In this document: positions 32,447 to 40,790 of the stretch, one piece after another
How the letters are laid out: each line of letters starts with the position of its first letter
Position numbering within the stretch: the first letter of the stretch is position 1
Assembly (NCBI GenBank): GCA_021202335.1
Contig: JAJQDE010000001.1
Span: 1 to 52,824, forward strand
From: Lachnospiraceae bacterium
Lineage (GTDB): Bacteria; Bacillota; Clostridia; Lachnospirales; Lachnospiraceae
Reading direction: 5' to 3'
DNA: 52,824 nt
Program-made: the position numbers and the translations under genes
Notes under the pieces: generated by a model
The model's input: the letters and a program-made list of their open reading frames with translations, nothing else
Told to the model about the DNA's origin: nothing
The model's database searches: none

Positions 32447-34081
32447 CTACATTAGCCGGAATCTCTTTGCAAGCGCAAGCACCGTTCTTCCTCCGGGCAT
32501 CTTCCTTAAATCATACTCGCTGACTCCCTTAAGCAGTATTAAAGCCGCAAAGTATACAATCACTCCCAGCACAATACAAAGAAGCACAGTCACCACATTT
32601 CCCGCAGCCTTTGACAAAAGCATACTGGCAATGCCGATTACCACTCCCATTATAACAGCCGCAATCGCGGGAATGACAAAGGTTTTTACATATTCCTGGC
32701 GGTAGCGCAGATACCGTCTGATTGCAAATGCGTTGAAAATGCAGACCAGCACGGCAAACAGGATATTGGCGTAAACCACGGCGTTTATTCCCATCCCGAT
32801 TTCCAAAGCCGCATATAGAAATACAATGTGTATTACAAGCGCAACCGCCGCGTTTCTCACGGGTATCTTCATCCTGTTGATACCCTGCAGCACTCCATTG
32901 GTAAGCGTCGATACTGTGTAAAACACCACGGATACAGAGCCTATGTGGAGCATCTCCACAGCCATGTCAATCTCACCGCTGAACAGCATTGACACAATCG
33001 GGCGTGCAAGCACGGTAAGCCCCACTGCGCTGGGAATTGCCACAATCATTGTAAAGCGCATCGCCTGATTGATTTTTTCCCTTACCTGCGAGTATTCCTC
33101 CTTTACCATCAGACCCGTAAGCACCGGGACAATCGAGGAGCACATCGCGTTTGCAAGTGCAATCGGGACATTCACAAGCACTCTGTACTTTCCCGAGTAA
33201 ACTCCCCAATTATAGGCTTTGACATCCTCCAAGCCCTTTTGTATCATCACGCTGTTGTAAATCCTGATGTCAAGCACATTGCTGAGATTGTATACCGTCG
33301 TGCTCAAAAGCACGGGAAGTATCGTGAGCAGTATCAGCCGGAATATCTGTCCGTAGCTGTCCGTTTTCTGCACCGTTTCTCTTATGCGCTGTCCTCTCAT
33401 TCCCTTCCTGTACAGCAGATACACCAAAATCAAAAAAATCAGACCGATTACGGAGCCTATGACAGGTCCCAGCGACGCACCCGCCGCCCCGTATGCCGGC
33501 GCATAATCCTCGTCATGGAGCAGCTCTCCCACCATGCTGCCGTAGTCAAAGAGAATATAAGCCCCCGCAACGCTGCCTATCAGCACGAAAATCTGTTCAA
33601 GTATCTGCGAAACCGCCGTCGGAACCATTGTTCCAAGACCCTGAAAATATCCGCGGAGCACTCCCATCACGGAAACAATCAAAAGCGCGGGACCCAATAC
33701 CTTCAAAGCCATTGCGCTCATCGGCTCCAGCATCACATCGGAAGCCAGAAAATCGCCAAACATCTCGCACACAAAAAAGGTAAGCCCACCCGCCACAATC
33801 GCAAAAATCATCGCGCAGCGGAATGCGCGCTCCGCACTCTTATATTGCTTTTTACTCATTTTGGAGGACACAACCTTCGACACCGCAAGCGGCAGACTGT
33901 AACAGGATATAATAAGCATCATGGCATAAACCTCATATGCCGCGGAATAATACCCGTTTCCCTTGTCCCCGATAATACGCTCCATGGGAAAGCGCCGCGC
34001 GATGCCGATAATCCTTGAAAGGATTCCCGCCGCCGCAAGAATACTTCCCTGCATGATAAAATTAGACTTCCTTTTTTTCAT
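32447..34081 (-). CDS. SpoVB/MurJ-like polysaccharide flippase
   Basis: A 544-residue membrane protein of the MVF/polysaccharide exporter superfamily with about fourteen helices. N-terminal features are KKRKSNFIMQGSILAAAGILSRIIG and the RFPMERIIGDKGNGYYSAAYEVY loop, typical of SpoVB-like proteins. Members move lipid-linked precursors for cell wall or spore cortex; SpoVB itself is needed for cortex assembly in Bacillus. It overlaps the ybeY stop by four bases (ATGA), continuing the phoH-HD-ybeY cluster. A GGGAG site precedes the ATG by nine bases. A vegetative role in exopolysaccharide transport cannot be excluded. Confidence 0.85.
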   Translation of the reverse strand: MKKRKSNFIMQGSILAAAGILSRIIGIARRFPMERIIGDKGNGYYSAAYEVYAMMLIISCYSLPLAVSKVVSSKMSKKQYKSAERAFRCAMIFAIVAGGLTFFVCEMFGDFLASDVMLEPMSAMALKVLGPALLIVSVMGVLRGYFQGLGTMVPTAVSQILEQIFVLIGSVAGAYILFDYGSMVGELLHDEDYAPAYGAAGASLGPVIGSVIGLIFLILVYLLYRKGMRGQRIRETVQKTDSYGQIFRLILLTILPVLLSTTVYNLSNVLDIRIYNSVMIQKGLEDVKAYNWGVYSGKYRVLVNVPIALANAMCSSIVPVLTGLMVKEEYSQVREKINQAMRFTMIVAIPSAVGLTVLARPIVSMLFSGEIDMAVEMLHIGSVSVVFYTVSTLTNGVLQGINRMKIPVRNAAVALVIHIVFLYAALEIGMGINAVVYANILFAVLVCIFNAFAIRRYLRYRQEYVKTFVIPAIAAVIMGVVIGIASMLLSKAAGNVVTVLLCIVLGVIVYFAALILLKGVSEYDLRKMPGGRTVLALAKRFRLM

Positions 34082-34587
34082 TCACATAACTCCCTTGTAA
34101 TTCCAAGTCCCGAAAGGATTGCCTCCTGCTTCTGCTCCATCTCTTCCGCCTCCTTTGGCGTCATATGGTCGTAGCCCAGCAAATGCAGCATACTGTGCGC
34201 CGTCAAAAACGCATATTCCCGCAGAAGGGAATGGCCGTATTCCGAAGCCTGACTGTACACTCTGTCCACATTGATTACAATATCGCCAAGGAAAAGCTCG
34301 CCGCTCTCCGGCTCAAAATAATCCTCAGCTTTATCCTCAAGCCCCGAAAAATCGGCGGGTCTGTCATAATCCACGTTTGGAAATGAGAGCACATCCGTAG
34401 GCATGTCTATCCCCCGAAACTCATGGTTCATGGCGTGTATTCCCGCGTCATCCGTAAGCAGCAGCGACACGCTCGCCTCATATGGGCAGTCCTCAGAGGC
34501 AAGCGCCTCCGAAATCACCTTTTTGGCAATCTCCTCCACGTCAAACGGCAGCGTCTTGTCCGTTTCACTCTCTACGCAAAAAGTCAT
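34078..34587 (-). CDS. ybeY: Endoribonuclease YbeY
   Basis: A zinc-dependent endoribonuclease involved in 16S rRNA 3' maturation and ribosome quality control. The 169-residue product carries the H-x3-H-x5-H motif HSMLHLLGYDH (H131, H135, H141), the conserved R-x3-PTDVLSFP stretch and GDIVIN. The ATG at 34587 has a GGGAGAG site ten bases upstream; the in-frame ATG at 34656 lies deep in the HD gene and is rejected. It overlaps the HD-protein end by 23 bases and the SpoVB-like start by four. The order phoH - HD protein - ybeY is the classic Firmicute arrangement. Confidence 0.95.
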   Translation of the reverse strand: MTFCVESETDKTLPFDVEEIAKKVISEALASEDCPYEASVSLLLTDDAGIHAMNHEFRGIDMPTDVLSFPNVDYDRPADFSGLEDKAEDYFEPESGELFLGDIVINVDRVYSQASEYGHSLLREYAFLTAHSMLHLLGYDHMTPKEAEEMEQKQEAILSGLGITRELCE

Positions 34588-35797
34588 AGTATAATTTCTC
34601 TCCCGTATATATTTTTTCAAGCCCTCCAAGGTCTGCCAGCGAGATATCACTGTCATTTAAAATCCCGCTGTCAATTTTCCTGTGCAGAACGGCAACCGCG
34701 ATTTTTCCATAGTCCGGAGCGGATTTATCCGCATCGGCTCCGTCCTGTCCGGAATTTTTCCTGCCGATCAGATACATGATTGCCGACACGACATTGTCGG
34801 CAATGTAGACAGCCACCGTTTCACGCATCTTCACCGGAAGGAATTTGTAATTATATTCCTGCAAAAGCTGTACCGCCTTCGGCGGAAATTTGTTCTCACT
34901 GCAAATCTGCTCAAGCGTTTTCCCCTGCGTCTTACATTCTTTGGCCATGATGCGGTGGTAATAGCCGCCGTTCTTTGCCACATCCACGTCCATGTGGAGA
35001 AGTCTTGCCGTTTTCTCCGCAAAATACGCCGTATGTATGGCATTATAATACAACTGCCTGTCCTCCTCCTTGTATTTTGCAAGCAGCTTGTACTCCTGAT
35101 CGTTTATAACCAGATATTTTCCCTTTTCCCTGTCAATCGCCACCGCGCAGTAAAACCGCAGAACCGCAAGCATGATGATAAACGTAATAAAAATATTGAT
35201 TACCGCCACCGCAAGCGTATCATCCGACACAAGTCCGTGATTTTCAAACACAAGCTTTGCAATCATCACCGTGACATACAAAATCATCGCCACAAGCATC
35301 GGCGCACCCGTCTTATAGTCCTCGTCCAGCTTTTCAAAGAGCACGGCAAAGATTACTCCCATAAGAAAATACAGAAGGAATACCAAAAGCTCCTCCGAAG
35401 CCAGATACACGCACACCCCGAGCAGACCCGCGTAAGCCAAAACGCCCGTCACCGTATTTGAAAACAGCGAAAGCGCAAGCGCAATCGAAGGCACCGCCCA
35501 CGCCTCATTCTGCAAAGTCGGCAAAAGACAGGACGCCGCCGTTGAAAACAGGAAAATAATCACAAAGCGAACATAATGGCCTCCGTTATCATAATGCAGC
35601 GTGCCGAATATCTCAGACTGCACCAGTGAAAAGATTACCGTGCCAAAGCAGGCGGCAGTAATCAAAATAAGCATAAAAATATCCCTGACTGATTTACCGT
35701 ACAGATAAGCGGCAGCCGCCGCTGACGGTATCGAAATCAAAAGCATCAGAACCGACAAAAGCGCCTTCTGCCAGCGGGCTTCTTCTTTTTTTTTCAT
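34565..35797 (-). CDS. Degenerate, shortened PgpH/YqfF-like 7TM-HD protein
   Basis: A 410-residue protein at the place of yqfF (pgpH) between phoH and ybeY. About seven hydrophobic helices fill residues 10-220, then a cytosolic domain of about 190 residues. In PgpH this domain is a c-di-AMP phosphodiesterase with an HD dyad in a YYHD-type motif. Here the matching segment is AIHTAYFAEKTARLLHMDVDVAKNGG followed by YYHRIM (about 254-284), so the Asp is an Arg (H281-R282). The ~250-residue extracellular 7TMR-HDED domain is also missing. It is unlikely to hydrolyse c-di-AMP in the standard way. The ATG at 35797 follows GAGG by six bases; an overlapping ATG lies at 35803. Confidence 0.75.
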   Translation of the reverse strand: MKKKEEARWQKALLSVLMLLISIPSAAAAAYLYGKSVRDIFMLILITAACFGTVIFSLVQSEIFGTLHYDNGGHYVRFVIIFLFSTAASCLLPTLQNEAWAVPSIALALSLFSNTVTGVLAYAGLLGVCVYLASEELLVFLLYFLMGVIFAVLFEKLDEDYKTGAPMLVAMILYVTVMIAKLVFENHGLVSDDTLAVAVINIFITFIIMLAVLRFYCAVAIDREKGKYLVINDQEYKLLAKYKEEDRQLYYNAIHTAYFAEKTARLLHMDVDVAKNGGYYHRIMAKECKTQGKTLEQICSENKFPPKAVQLLQEYNYKFLPVKMRETVAVYIADNVVSAIMYLIGRKNSGQDGADADKSAPDYGKIAVAVLHRKIDSGILNDSDISLADLGGLEKIYTGEKLYYDFLRRE

Positions 35798-35799
35798 GT

Positions 35800-36819
35800 T
35801 CATCCTCGTTTCTTTCCCGTACTGCCATAGGTGTTTTTCGCGCGCGCCGCCTTTCGGTTCAGCCGGCTATCATAATCCTCATATGCCTTTACGATTCTCT
35901 GCACCAGCGGATGCCTTACCACATCCCTGCTTGTCATGGTCACAAAGGCGATATCGTCTATTCCGGCAAGCACCTTTTCCGCCACGTCAAGCCCCGACTG
36001 CGTTCCCACCGCCAAATCCTTTTGTGAAGCATCGCCGGTGACGATTACCTTCGAGCCGAAGCCGATACGCGTAAGGAACATTTTCATCTGCGCAGGTGTT
36101 GTGTTCTGAGCCTCGTCCAAAATAATATAGGCATTGTCGAGCGTCCGTCCCCGCATATACGCCAAGGGCGCAACCTCGATCAACCCCTTTTCCATGTTTT
36201 TCTGAAAGCCGTCCGCTCCCATAATCTGATACAATGCGTCATAGAGCGGTCTGAGGTACGGGTCTACCTTACTCTGCAGATCCCCCGGCAGAAAGCCCAG
36301 CTTTTCGCCTGCCTCTATCGCGGGTCTTGTGAGAATAATCCTCTCTACCTCATGATTTTTAAATGCCGTAATTGCCATCGCCATCCCAAGATACGTTTTT
36401 CCCGTACCTGCCGGTCCCAGCCCGAACACAAGCATGTTTCTTTTAATTGCCTCGATATATTTCTTCTGCCCCAAGGTCTTTGGCTTAATCGGCTTTCCCG
36501 ACACCGTATGGCAGATAAGCTCCGAATCCATCTCCAAGAGCGATGTGTCGTCGCCGGAGTCATGCGAAAGCTCCAAACCGTAGGACACGCTCTGTCCCTG
36601 TATGGCGTTTCCCCGCTTTGAAAGCTCCACAAGCTCTCCGATAAGCCCCTGTGCCTTTTTTACCGCTTCCTTTTCGCCGCTTATTCTGACCTCGCCGTTT
36701 CTGTCCGTTATGGTAACAGCCAGGTCATCCTCAATCCTTCGCAGATAGACATCGTTGCCGCCAAAAACATTCTGCATGTGCTCCGTGTCAATCTGCATAC
36801 CTATCTGAATTTTCTCCAA
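35800..36819 (-). CDS. phoH: PhoH-family ATPase
   Basis: A 339-residue ATPase of the PhoH/YbeZ group, associated with YbeY in RNA metabolism. An N-terminal KH-like segment (about 20-70) precedes the P-loop GLGPAGTGKT (Walker A 135-142). LTRPAIEAGEKLGFLPGDL, Walker B YIILDEAQNTTPAQMKMF and VTGDASQKDL follow. The start is TTG at 36819 with AAAGGAG seven bases upstream; the first ATG in frame would remove conserved N-terminal residues. A short ORF beginning at the upstream repeat (36788-36856) overlaps this start in another frame. It lies 69 bases after yqfD, separated by the 31-bp repeat. Confidence 0.93.
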   Translation of the reverse strand: MEKIQIGMQIDTEHMQNVFGGNDVYLRRIEDDLAVTITDRNGEVRISGEKEAVKKAQGLIGELVELSKRGNAIQGQSVSYGLELSHDSGDDTSLLEMDSELICHTVSGKPIKPKTLGQKKYIEAIKRNMLVFGLGPAGTGKTYLGMAMAITAFKNHEVERIILTRPAIEAGEKLGFLPGDLQSKVDPYLRPLYDALYQIMGADGFQKNMEKGLIEVAPLAYMRGRTLDNAYIILDEAQNTTPAQMKMFLTRIGFGSKVIVTGDASQKDLAVGTQSGLDVAEKVLAGIDDIAFVTMTSRDVVRHPLVQRIVKAYEDYDSRLNRKAARAKNTYGSTGKKRG

Positions 36820-36856
36820 TGTCCTGCTCCTTTATTGCTTCATACCCCACATTCAT
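36788..36856 (-). other. Possible leader ORF overlapping the phoH start
   Basis: A 22-codon ORF (MNVGYEAIKEQDIGENSDRY..., ending at a TGA) starts at ATG 36856, four to five bases after the AGGTG at the end of the repeat. It runs across the phoH ribosome binding site and start in a different frame. Whether it is translated is unknown. Confidence 0.25.
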
Positions 36857-36857
36857 T

Positions 36858-36888
36858 TTTCACCTGATGTCACGACCGCAGGGAGTAA
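36858..36888 (-). repeat. Dispersed 31-bp repeat, copy 2
   Basis: Second copy of the 12370-12400 sequence (27 of 31 identical). It starts right after the yqfD stop codon and ends upstream of phoH. On the minus strand it also ends in an AGGTGAAA site followed by ATG. Confidence 0.7.
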
Positions 36889-38112
36889 CTAATTGTGCAA
36901 GTTGGTGGAGCTTGCTTCTCCTGTGGGTTTTATTACAAGCAGCGCTCCAATTATTTCCATTCCATCGCTGTTTTTTTCTATTTTAACATTTTTTTCAACA
37001 ATTTGAACCCCTTTTTCCTCCAAACCTGAAATAAATTTTTCAAAGCCGTCGGAAAGCAGCGTTTCCATCTCCTTGTCGGTATACGTCATATACCTTATAT
37101 AATACTCCTTTTTGCTGATTTTACCATAGTAAATGGGAAGATAAATATTATCAAGCAATATCAGTTGCTTTTTTTCGGTAACAACCTCATACGGGAAATT
37201 TTTCCCGCCGCCGAACCAATCATAAACAGGCATGGCGTCAATATGCCTGCCGAACGCCTCCAAAAAACCGACACAAATGTCATTACCGGTATAATATATG
37301 ACCGGATATGCTTTTTTCTGTATGGCGCTGTACTCAAGCAGCGTCCGTATGGAAATATCAGCGTCCGCGTCATAAATATGATATCCCGTGACCTCCTGTT
37401 CCTCATTGTAAATCGGCACGCCTCCCGAAACCAGCACATCTCCCGGCTCCACGCTGTCCCCCGCCTTTACCATTGGCACGCCGTTTCTCGTGACAATGGA
37501 CGTAATCACCCCGCTCTCGTCCGCCACGATATCCGTCCCACGGACAGCCGTCACGACAGGCTCCGTTTTTTCATTTTCCTTGATTTCCACATACAGCTTC
37601 GTTCCCTCAAAATAAATCGAGGTCCAGGTGACATTTGCAAAGCGCTCACGCAGCCGCTTTTCCTTCTCATCGCAATTGATATCGGACTTTTTCACGCCAT
37701 AGCGTATGTCCTCCTGCTTTAAAAAGTCTGTCAGCTCATCGTCGCTTATCTGCAGATTTCCCACATACTCAATCGCCCACACATAGCCCGTCGCGTGGTT
37801 CAGCATGGCAAGGCACGCTATAACTCCCGCAAAAAAAATAATCCTTTTTTTGAAAAAAGGAAGATAAAAAGGTAGTCCTGTCTTTTTTATGATTTTTGCT
37901 CTTGTCCCTGTCTTTTTCAAAAAAGGAACAAGCCGCCTGAAATCCGCGGCATAAACCTCACATGTGCAGACCTCATCCACTCTCCTGATATTCCAAAGAT
38001 AAATGTCGTGCTGTCTGCAAATATTAAAAAAGCGCTCAAGATAGTCGCCGCCAAGCCTGATGATAAGGCAGCCCTTTATATACCGCATGTAATTATTCTG
38101 CAAGAGCCTCAC
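36889..38112 (-). CDS. yqfD: Sporulation protein YqfD
   Basis: A 407-residue sporulation-associated membrane protein, made in the mother cell in Bacillus. A small N-terminal domain (YIKGCLIIRLGGDYLERFFNICRQHDIYLWNIRRVDE) precedes one transmembrane helix (KKRIIFFAGVIACLAMLNHATGYVWAIEYVG, about 88-118). A large extracytoplasmic domain with VEIKENEK and SGGVPIYNEEQEVTGYHIYDAD follows. The reading frame opens at GTG 38112, but TTG at 38103 has a better GAGGTG spacing, and the first ATG is at 38088, so the true start is uncertain by eight codons. The yqfC stop and the yqfD start are adjacent, supporting co-transcription. Biochemical function is unknown. Confidence 0.9.
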   Translation of the reverse strand: MRLLQNNYMRYIKGCLIIRLGGDYLERFFNICRQHDIYLWNIRRVDEVCTCEVYAADFRRLVPFLKKTGTRAKIIKKTGLPFYLPFFKKRIIFFAGVIACLAMLNHATGYVWAIEYVGNLQISDDELTDFLKQEDIRYGVKKSDINCDEKEKRLRERFANVTWTSIYFEGTKLYVEIKENEKTEPVVTAVRGTDIVADESGVITSIVTRNGVPMVKAGDSVEPGDVLVSGGVPIYNEEQEVTGYHIYDADADISIRTLLEYSAIQKKAYPVIYYTGNDICVGFLEAFGRHIDAMPVYDWFGGGKNFPYEVVTEKKQLILLDNIYLPIYYGKISKKEYYIRYMTYTDKEMETLLSDGFEKFISGLEEKGVQIVEKNVKIEKNSDGMEIIGALLVIKPTGEASSTNLHN

Positions 38113-38113
38113 C

Positions 38114-38416
38114 TCATGTCTCTCTTATTACTCTAACTTCACTGATCTGCCCCGATATCTTCATATCGTCATTGCAGTAATGCTCAATCAAAAGCCCCTC
38201 GCCGCACACGCAGAATTTTACGCCATAGCCCTTGATAAGCACCTCATGGCAGGTATATGAAATAATCCCTTTAAAATTTTCCACAAATACATCGGACTTC
38301 CCTATCATATGTATCAGCGTCGCGTTCACCACCATATCCTTTGGCAGCGAAAACGCGTCCGCAAAGCGCTCTCCCGCGTTCATATAATCATATTTAAGCA
38401 TGCTGCGTCTGTTCAT
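38114..38416 (-). CDS. yqfC: Sporulation protein YqfC
   Basis: A 100-residue YabP/YqfC-family protein: RFADAFSLPKDMVVNATLIHMIGKSDVFVENFKGIISY, then VLIKGYGVKFCVCGEGLLIEHY. It is the small partner of YqfD in a conserved sporulation pair usually under sigma-E. The Shine-Dalgarno before ATG 38416 is weak, and the promoter was not identified; the gene starts only 11 bases past the deoA-side terminator. The product is soluble with no membrane helix. Confidence 0.9.
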   Translation of the reverse strand: MNRRSMLKYDYMNAGERFADAFSLPKDMVVNATLIHMIGKSDVFVENFKGIISYTCHEVLIKGYGVKFCVCGEGLLIEHYCNDDMKISGQISEVRVIRET

Positions 38417-38426
38417 ATATCAATAC

Positions 38427-38460
38427 CAAAAATGAAGTATAGGCTTTCTATACTTCATTC
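38427..38460 (-). terminator. Intrinsic terminator after the pyrimidine phosphorylase gene
   Basis: A perfect 12-bp stem AATGAAGTATAG (38431-38442)/CTATACTTCATT (38448-38459) with a 5-base loop. On the minus strand it runs into CATTTTTGG. It separates the deoA-type gene from yqfC. Confidence 0.85.
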
Positions 38461-38468
38461 TATGTTCG

Positions 38469-39776
38469 TTATTCCGTTACTATTCCCTTTATCAGCTCAT
38501 TTTTTATGACAGGAGTGTCAGAAATTATGTATGCCCGCAGGAACCGCTCCTTTGCCTCCTTAAGCTTATCCGCGTCGTTTGCATGTATCGTTGCAAGCGG
38601 CTCCCCCTTCTTCACGCTGTCGCCCACCTTTTTGCGGAGCACCAGCCCCACCGAAAGGTCGATTTCGCTTTCCTTTGTTTCTCTGCCGCCGCCAAGTATA
38701 AGGGAGCACATTCCAATCTCATCGCACACAATACGCCCGACATAACCGTCCGCCGGCGATGCAATGTCCTCCGTAATGGAAGCCTTCGGAAGCCGCTCGG
38801 GATGATACACAAGCTCTCTGTCGCCGCCCTGCGCTTCCACAAAATCCGCAAGCTTATTTAAAGCGCTTTTGTCCTCGATGCACTGCTCAAGCATAGCCCT
38901 TGCCTTTTCAGCATCAGCAGCCTTTCCCGCCACCGTCACCATATGGGAGCCGAGTGTAAGGCAAAGCTCCTTAAAATCTTCTGGGCCTCTTCCGTTCAGG
39001 GTTTCTATCGCCTCCCGCACCTCAAGCGCATTTCCGACCGCATATCCGAGCGGCTGATCCATGTCGGAAACAATTGCGACAGTATTTCTGCCGGCGCCCT
39101 TTCCAAGCTTAACCATCTCTTCCGCAAGCGCAAAGGCGTCCTCCTCCTTTTTCATAAACGCGCCGCTTCCCGTCTTTACGTCAAGCACAATAGCGTCCGC
39201 CCCCGCCGCAAGCTTCTTGCTCATAATCGACGATGCAATAAGCGACATGTTGTCAACGGTCGCCGTAACGTCCCGAAGCGAATAAAGCTTTTTATCGGCG
39301 GGTGCGAGGTCAGCCGTCTGCCCCATGATGGCAATTCCGATACGATTGACGTTTTCCTTAAACTGCTCCTCTGTCAGGGCTGTCGAAAAGCCCGCAAAGC
39401 TCTCGAGCTTATCAATCGTTCCGCCCGTGTGGCCAAGGCCTCTGCCGCTCATTTTTGCCACGGGCACGCCAAGTGACGCCACCATCGGAGCGAGCGCAAG
39501 CGAGGTCTTATCGCCCACACCTCCCGTGGAATGTTTATCAACCTTTATTCCTTTGATTGAGCTAAGGTCGAGCATGTCGCCGCTTTGAGCCATTTCCATT
39601 GTGAGCGCAAGCGTTTCCTGCTCATTCATTCCCTGAAAATAAATTGCCATCATCATTGCCGACATCTGATAATCATAAATTTCACCGTTTGTAAATCCTT
39701 TTATCATAAAGGCAATCTCATCGTCCGAAAGCGCTCCGCCATTTCTTTTTTTCATAATGAGGTCATACATTCTCAT
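38469..39776 (-). CDS. pdp: Pyrimidine-nucleoside phosphorylase
   Basis: Splits uridine, deoxyuridine and thymidine with phosphate in nucleoside salvage. The 435-residue protein has the family signature KHSTGGVGDKTSLALAPMV, the phosphate-loop SGRGLGHTGGTIDKLESF, and a C-terminal domain ending in VGDSVKKGEPLATIHAND. The ATG at 39776 (MRMYDLIMKKRNGG) matches the normal family start and has GGAG six bases upstream; the ATG at 39788 is less likely. The sequence alone does not separate broad-specificity Pdp from thymidine phosphorylase DeoA, but short Firmicute homologues are usually Pdp. It follows rlmH by 42 bases. Confidence 0.92.
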   Translation of the reverse strand: MRMYDLIMKKRNGGALSDDEIAFMIKGFTNGEIYDYQMSAMMMAIYFQGMNEQETLALTMEMAQSGDMLDLSSIKGIKVDKHSTGGVGDKTSLALAPMVASLGVPVAKMSGRGLGHTGGTIDKLESFAGFSTALTEEQFKENVNRIGIAIMGQTADLAPADKKLYSLRDVTATVDNMSLIASSIMSKKLAAGADAIVLDVKTGSGAFMKKEEDAFALAEEMVKLGKGAGRNTVAIVSDMDQPLGYAVGNALEVREAIETLNGRGPEDFKELCLTLGSHMVTVAGKAADAEKARAMLEQCIEDKSALNKLADFVEAQGGDRELVYHPERLPKASITEDIASPADGYVGRIVCDEIGMCSLILGGGRETKESEIDLSVGLVLRKKVGDSVKKGEPLATIHANDADKLKEAKERFLRAYIISDTPVIKNELIKGIVTE

Positions 39777-39818
39777 CAAAATCTCCATTCTTATTCAAAC
39801 CTGCAAATTTTATAATTA

Positions 39819-40298
39819 TTATTTGTGATACGGTTCATTGCTGCTAATCCTGAAGCAGCGGTAAATCTGCTCCAGCAAAATCACCCGCATAAGCTGGTGC
39901 GGAAAGGTCATATCGGAAAAGCTGAGCGTTTCGTCAGCCCTCTTCAGCACATTTGCATGAAGCCCGAGCGACCCTCCGATTACCAGCGCGATATTACTTT
40001 TCCCCGAGAGCGCAAGGGCGTCAAAATGCTTTGAAAGCCCCACGGAATCATATTTTTTCCCGTCGATGGCAAGCGCAATGCAATAGGCGTCCTCTCTTAT
40101 ATTTTTCAAAATCCGCTCCGCTTCCTTTTGTTTGATTTTATCCTCCGCGGCATCCGACGCCCCGTCCGGCGTCTTTTCATCCGCCACCTCGACAATATCA
40201 AACCTGCAATACCTCGAAAGCCTTTTCTGATATTCCGCTATTGCGTCCCTGAAATACTTCTCCCTGACCTTTCCCACTGCCACAAGCGTTATGTTCAT
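39819..40298 (-). CDS. rlmH: 23S rRNA (pseudouridine1915-N3)-methyltransferase RlmH
   Basis: Methylates pseudouridine 1915 in helix 69 of 23S rRNA. The 159-residue SPOUT-fold protein has the usual length and landmarks: ITLVAVGKVREKYFRDAIAEY, the AdoMet loop LVIGGSLGL (the knot region), and the near-invariant FPHQLMRVILLEQIYRCFRI ending EPYHK. The start overlaps the stop of the upstream membrane-protein gene by four bases (ATGA). It is usually found in isolation in Firmicute genomes. Confidence 0.96.
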   Translation of the reverse strand: MNITLVAVGKVREKYFRDAIAEYQKRLSRYCRFDIVEVADEKTPDGASDAAEDKIKQKEAERILKNIREDAYCIALAIDGKKYDSVGLSKHFDALALSGKSNIALVIGGSLGLHANVLKRADETLSFSDMTFPHQLMRVILLEQIYRCFRISSNEPYHK

Positions 40299-40777
40299 TC
40301 CTGCCCACCGTTCTCAAAAATATCCGCATACAGCTCCTCGCAAAGCTCTTCCGAATAAGACGCTTCCAACACTCCAAACTCCTGCTCCACCATATCCTTT
40401 ATGATTTCAAAATATTTTAAGCATTTCACCTCGTCCGGCGTGTTTTCCTCAAAGGACAGCTTCTCATTTACCGCTTCCGGTATGATATTTTCCCTTGCCC
40501 ACGCCTTTATCAAATCGGTACTCCGCTCCTCGCCGGCTGCCTGCCGGGCGTATTGCTTAGCGGAACGAAACGACGCAAGCCCCGTAACGATAAAAATAAC
40601 AAAAAGCGCTCCCATCACCCCATAGGTAACGTATTTTTGCGGTGACGCAAGCCTGATGGGAAACACTCCCAGCTCCAGCAGCACAAGCGCCGCTATTCCC
40701 AAAACTCCCACTATAATAAGCGTATAGGCAGAGCTTTTAAAATCCTCTGCCTTTGTCCTTTTATCCTGATAAGCCAT
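40295..40777 (-). CDS. Membrane protein of unknown function (two helices)
   Basis: A 160-residue protein with two transmembrane helices (YTLIIVGVLGIAALVLLELGV, about 18-38, and KYVTYGVMGALFVIFIVTGLASF, about 47-69). A soluble, acidic, helical C-terminal half follows (about 80-160). I do not recognise the family. The ATG at 40777 follows GGGGGACTGTTG; a long frame extending upstream to 41098 overlaps the glutamate-synthase-like gene antisense to nothing known and is not used. It overlaps rlmH by four bases, suggesting a shared transcript. Confidence 0.7.
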   Translation of the reverse strand: MAYQDKRTKAEDFKSSAYTLIIVGVLGIAALVLLELGVFPIRLASPQKYVTYGVMGALFVIFIVTGLASFRSAKQYARQAAGEERSTDLIKAWARENIIPEAVNEKLSFEENTPDEVKCLKYFEIIKDMVEQEFGVLEASYSEELCEELYADIFENGGQE

Positions 40778-40790
40778 CAACAGTCCCCCA

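Noticed and set aside
33239-34018. A 259-residue plus-strand frame
   Set aside because: Antisense to the SpoVB-like flippase, with a His/Arg/Lys-rich, low-complexity product and no motifs.
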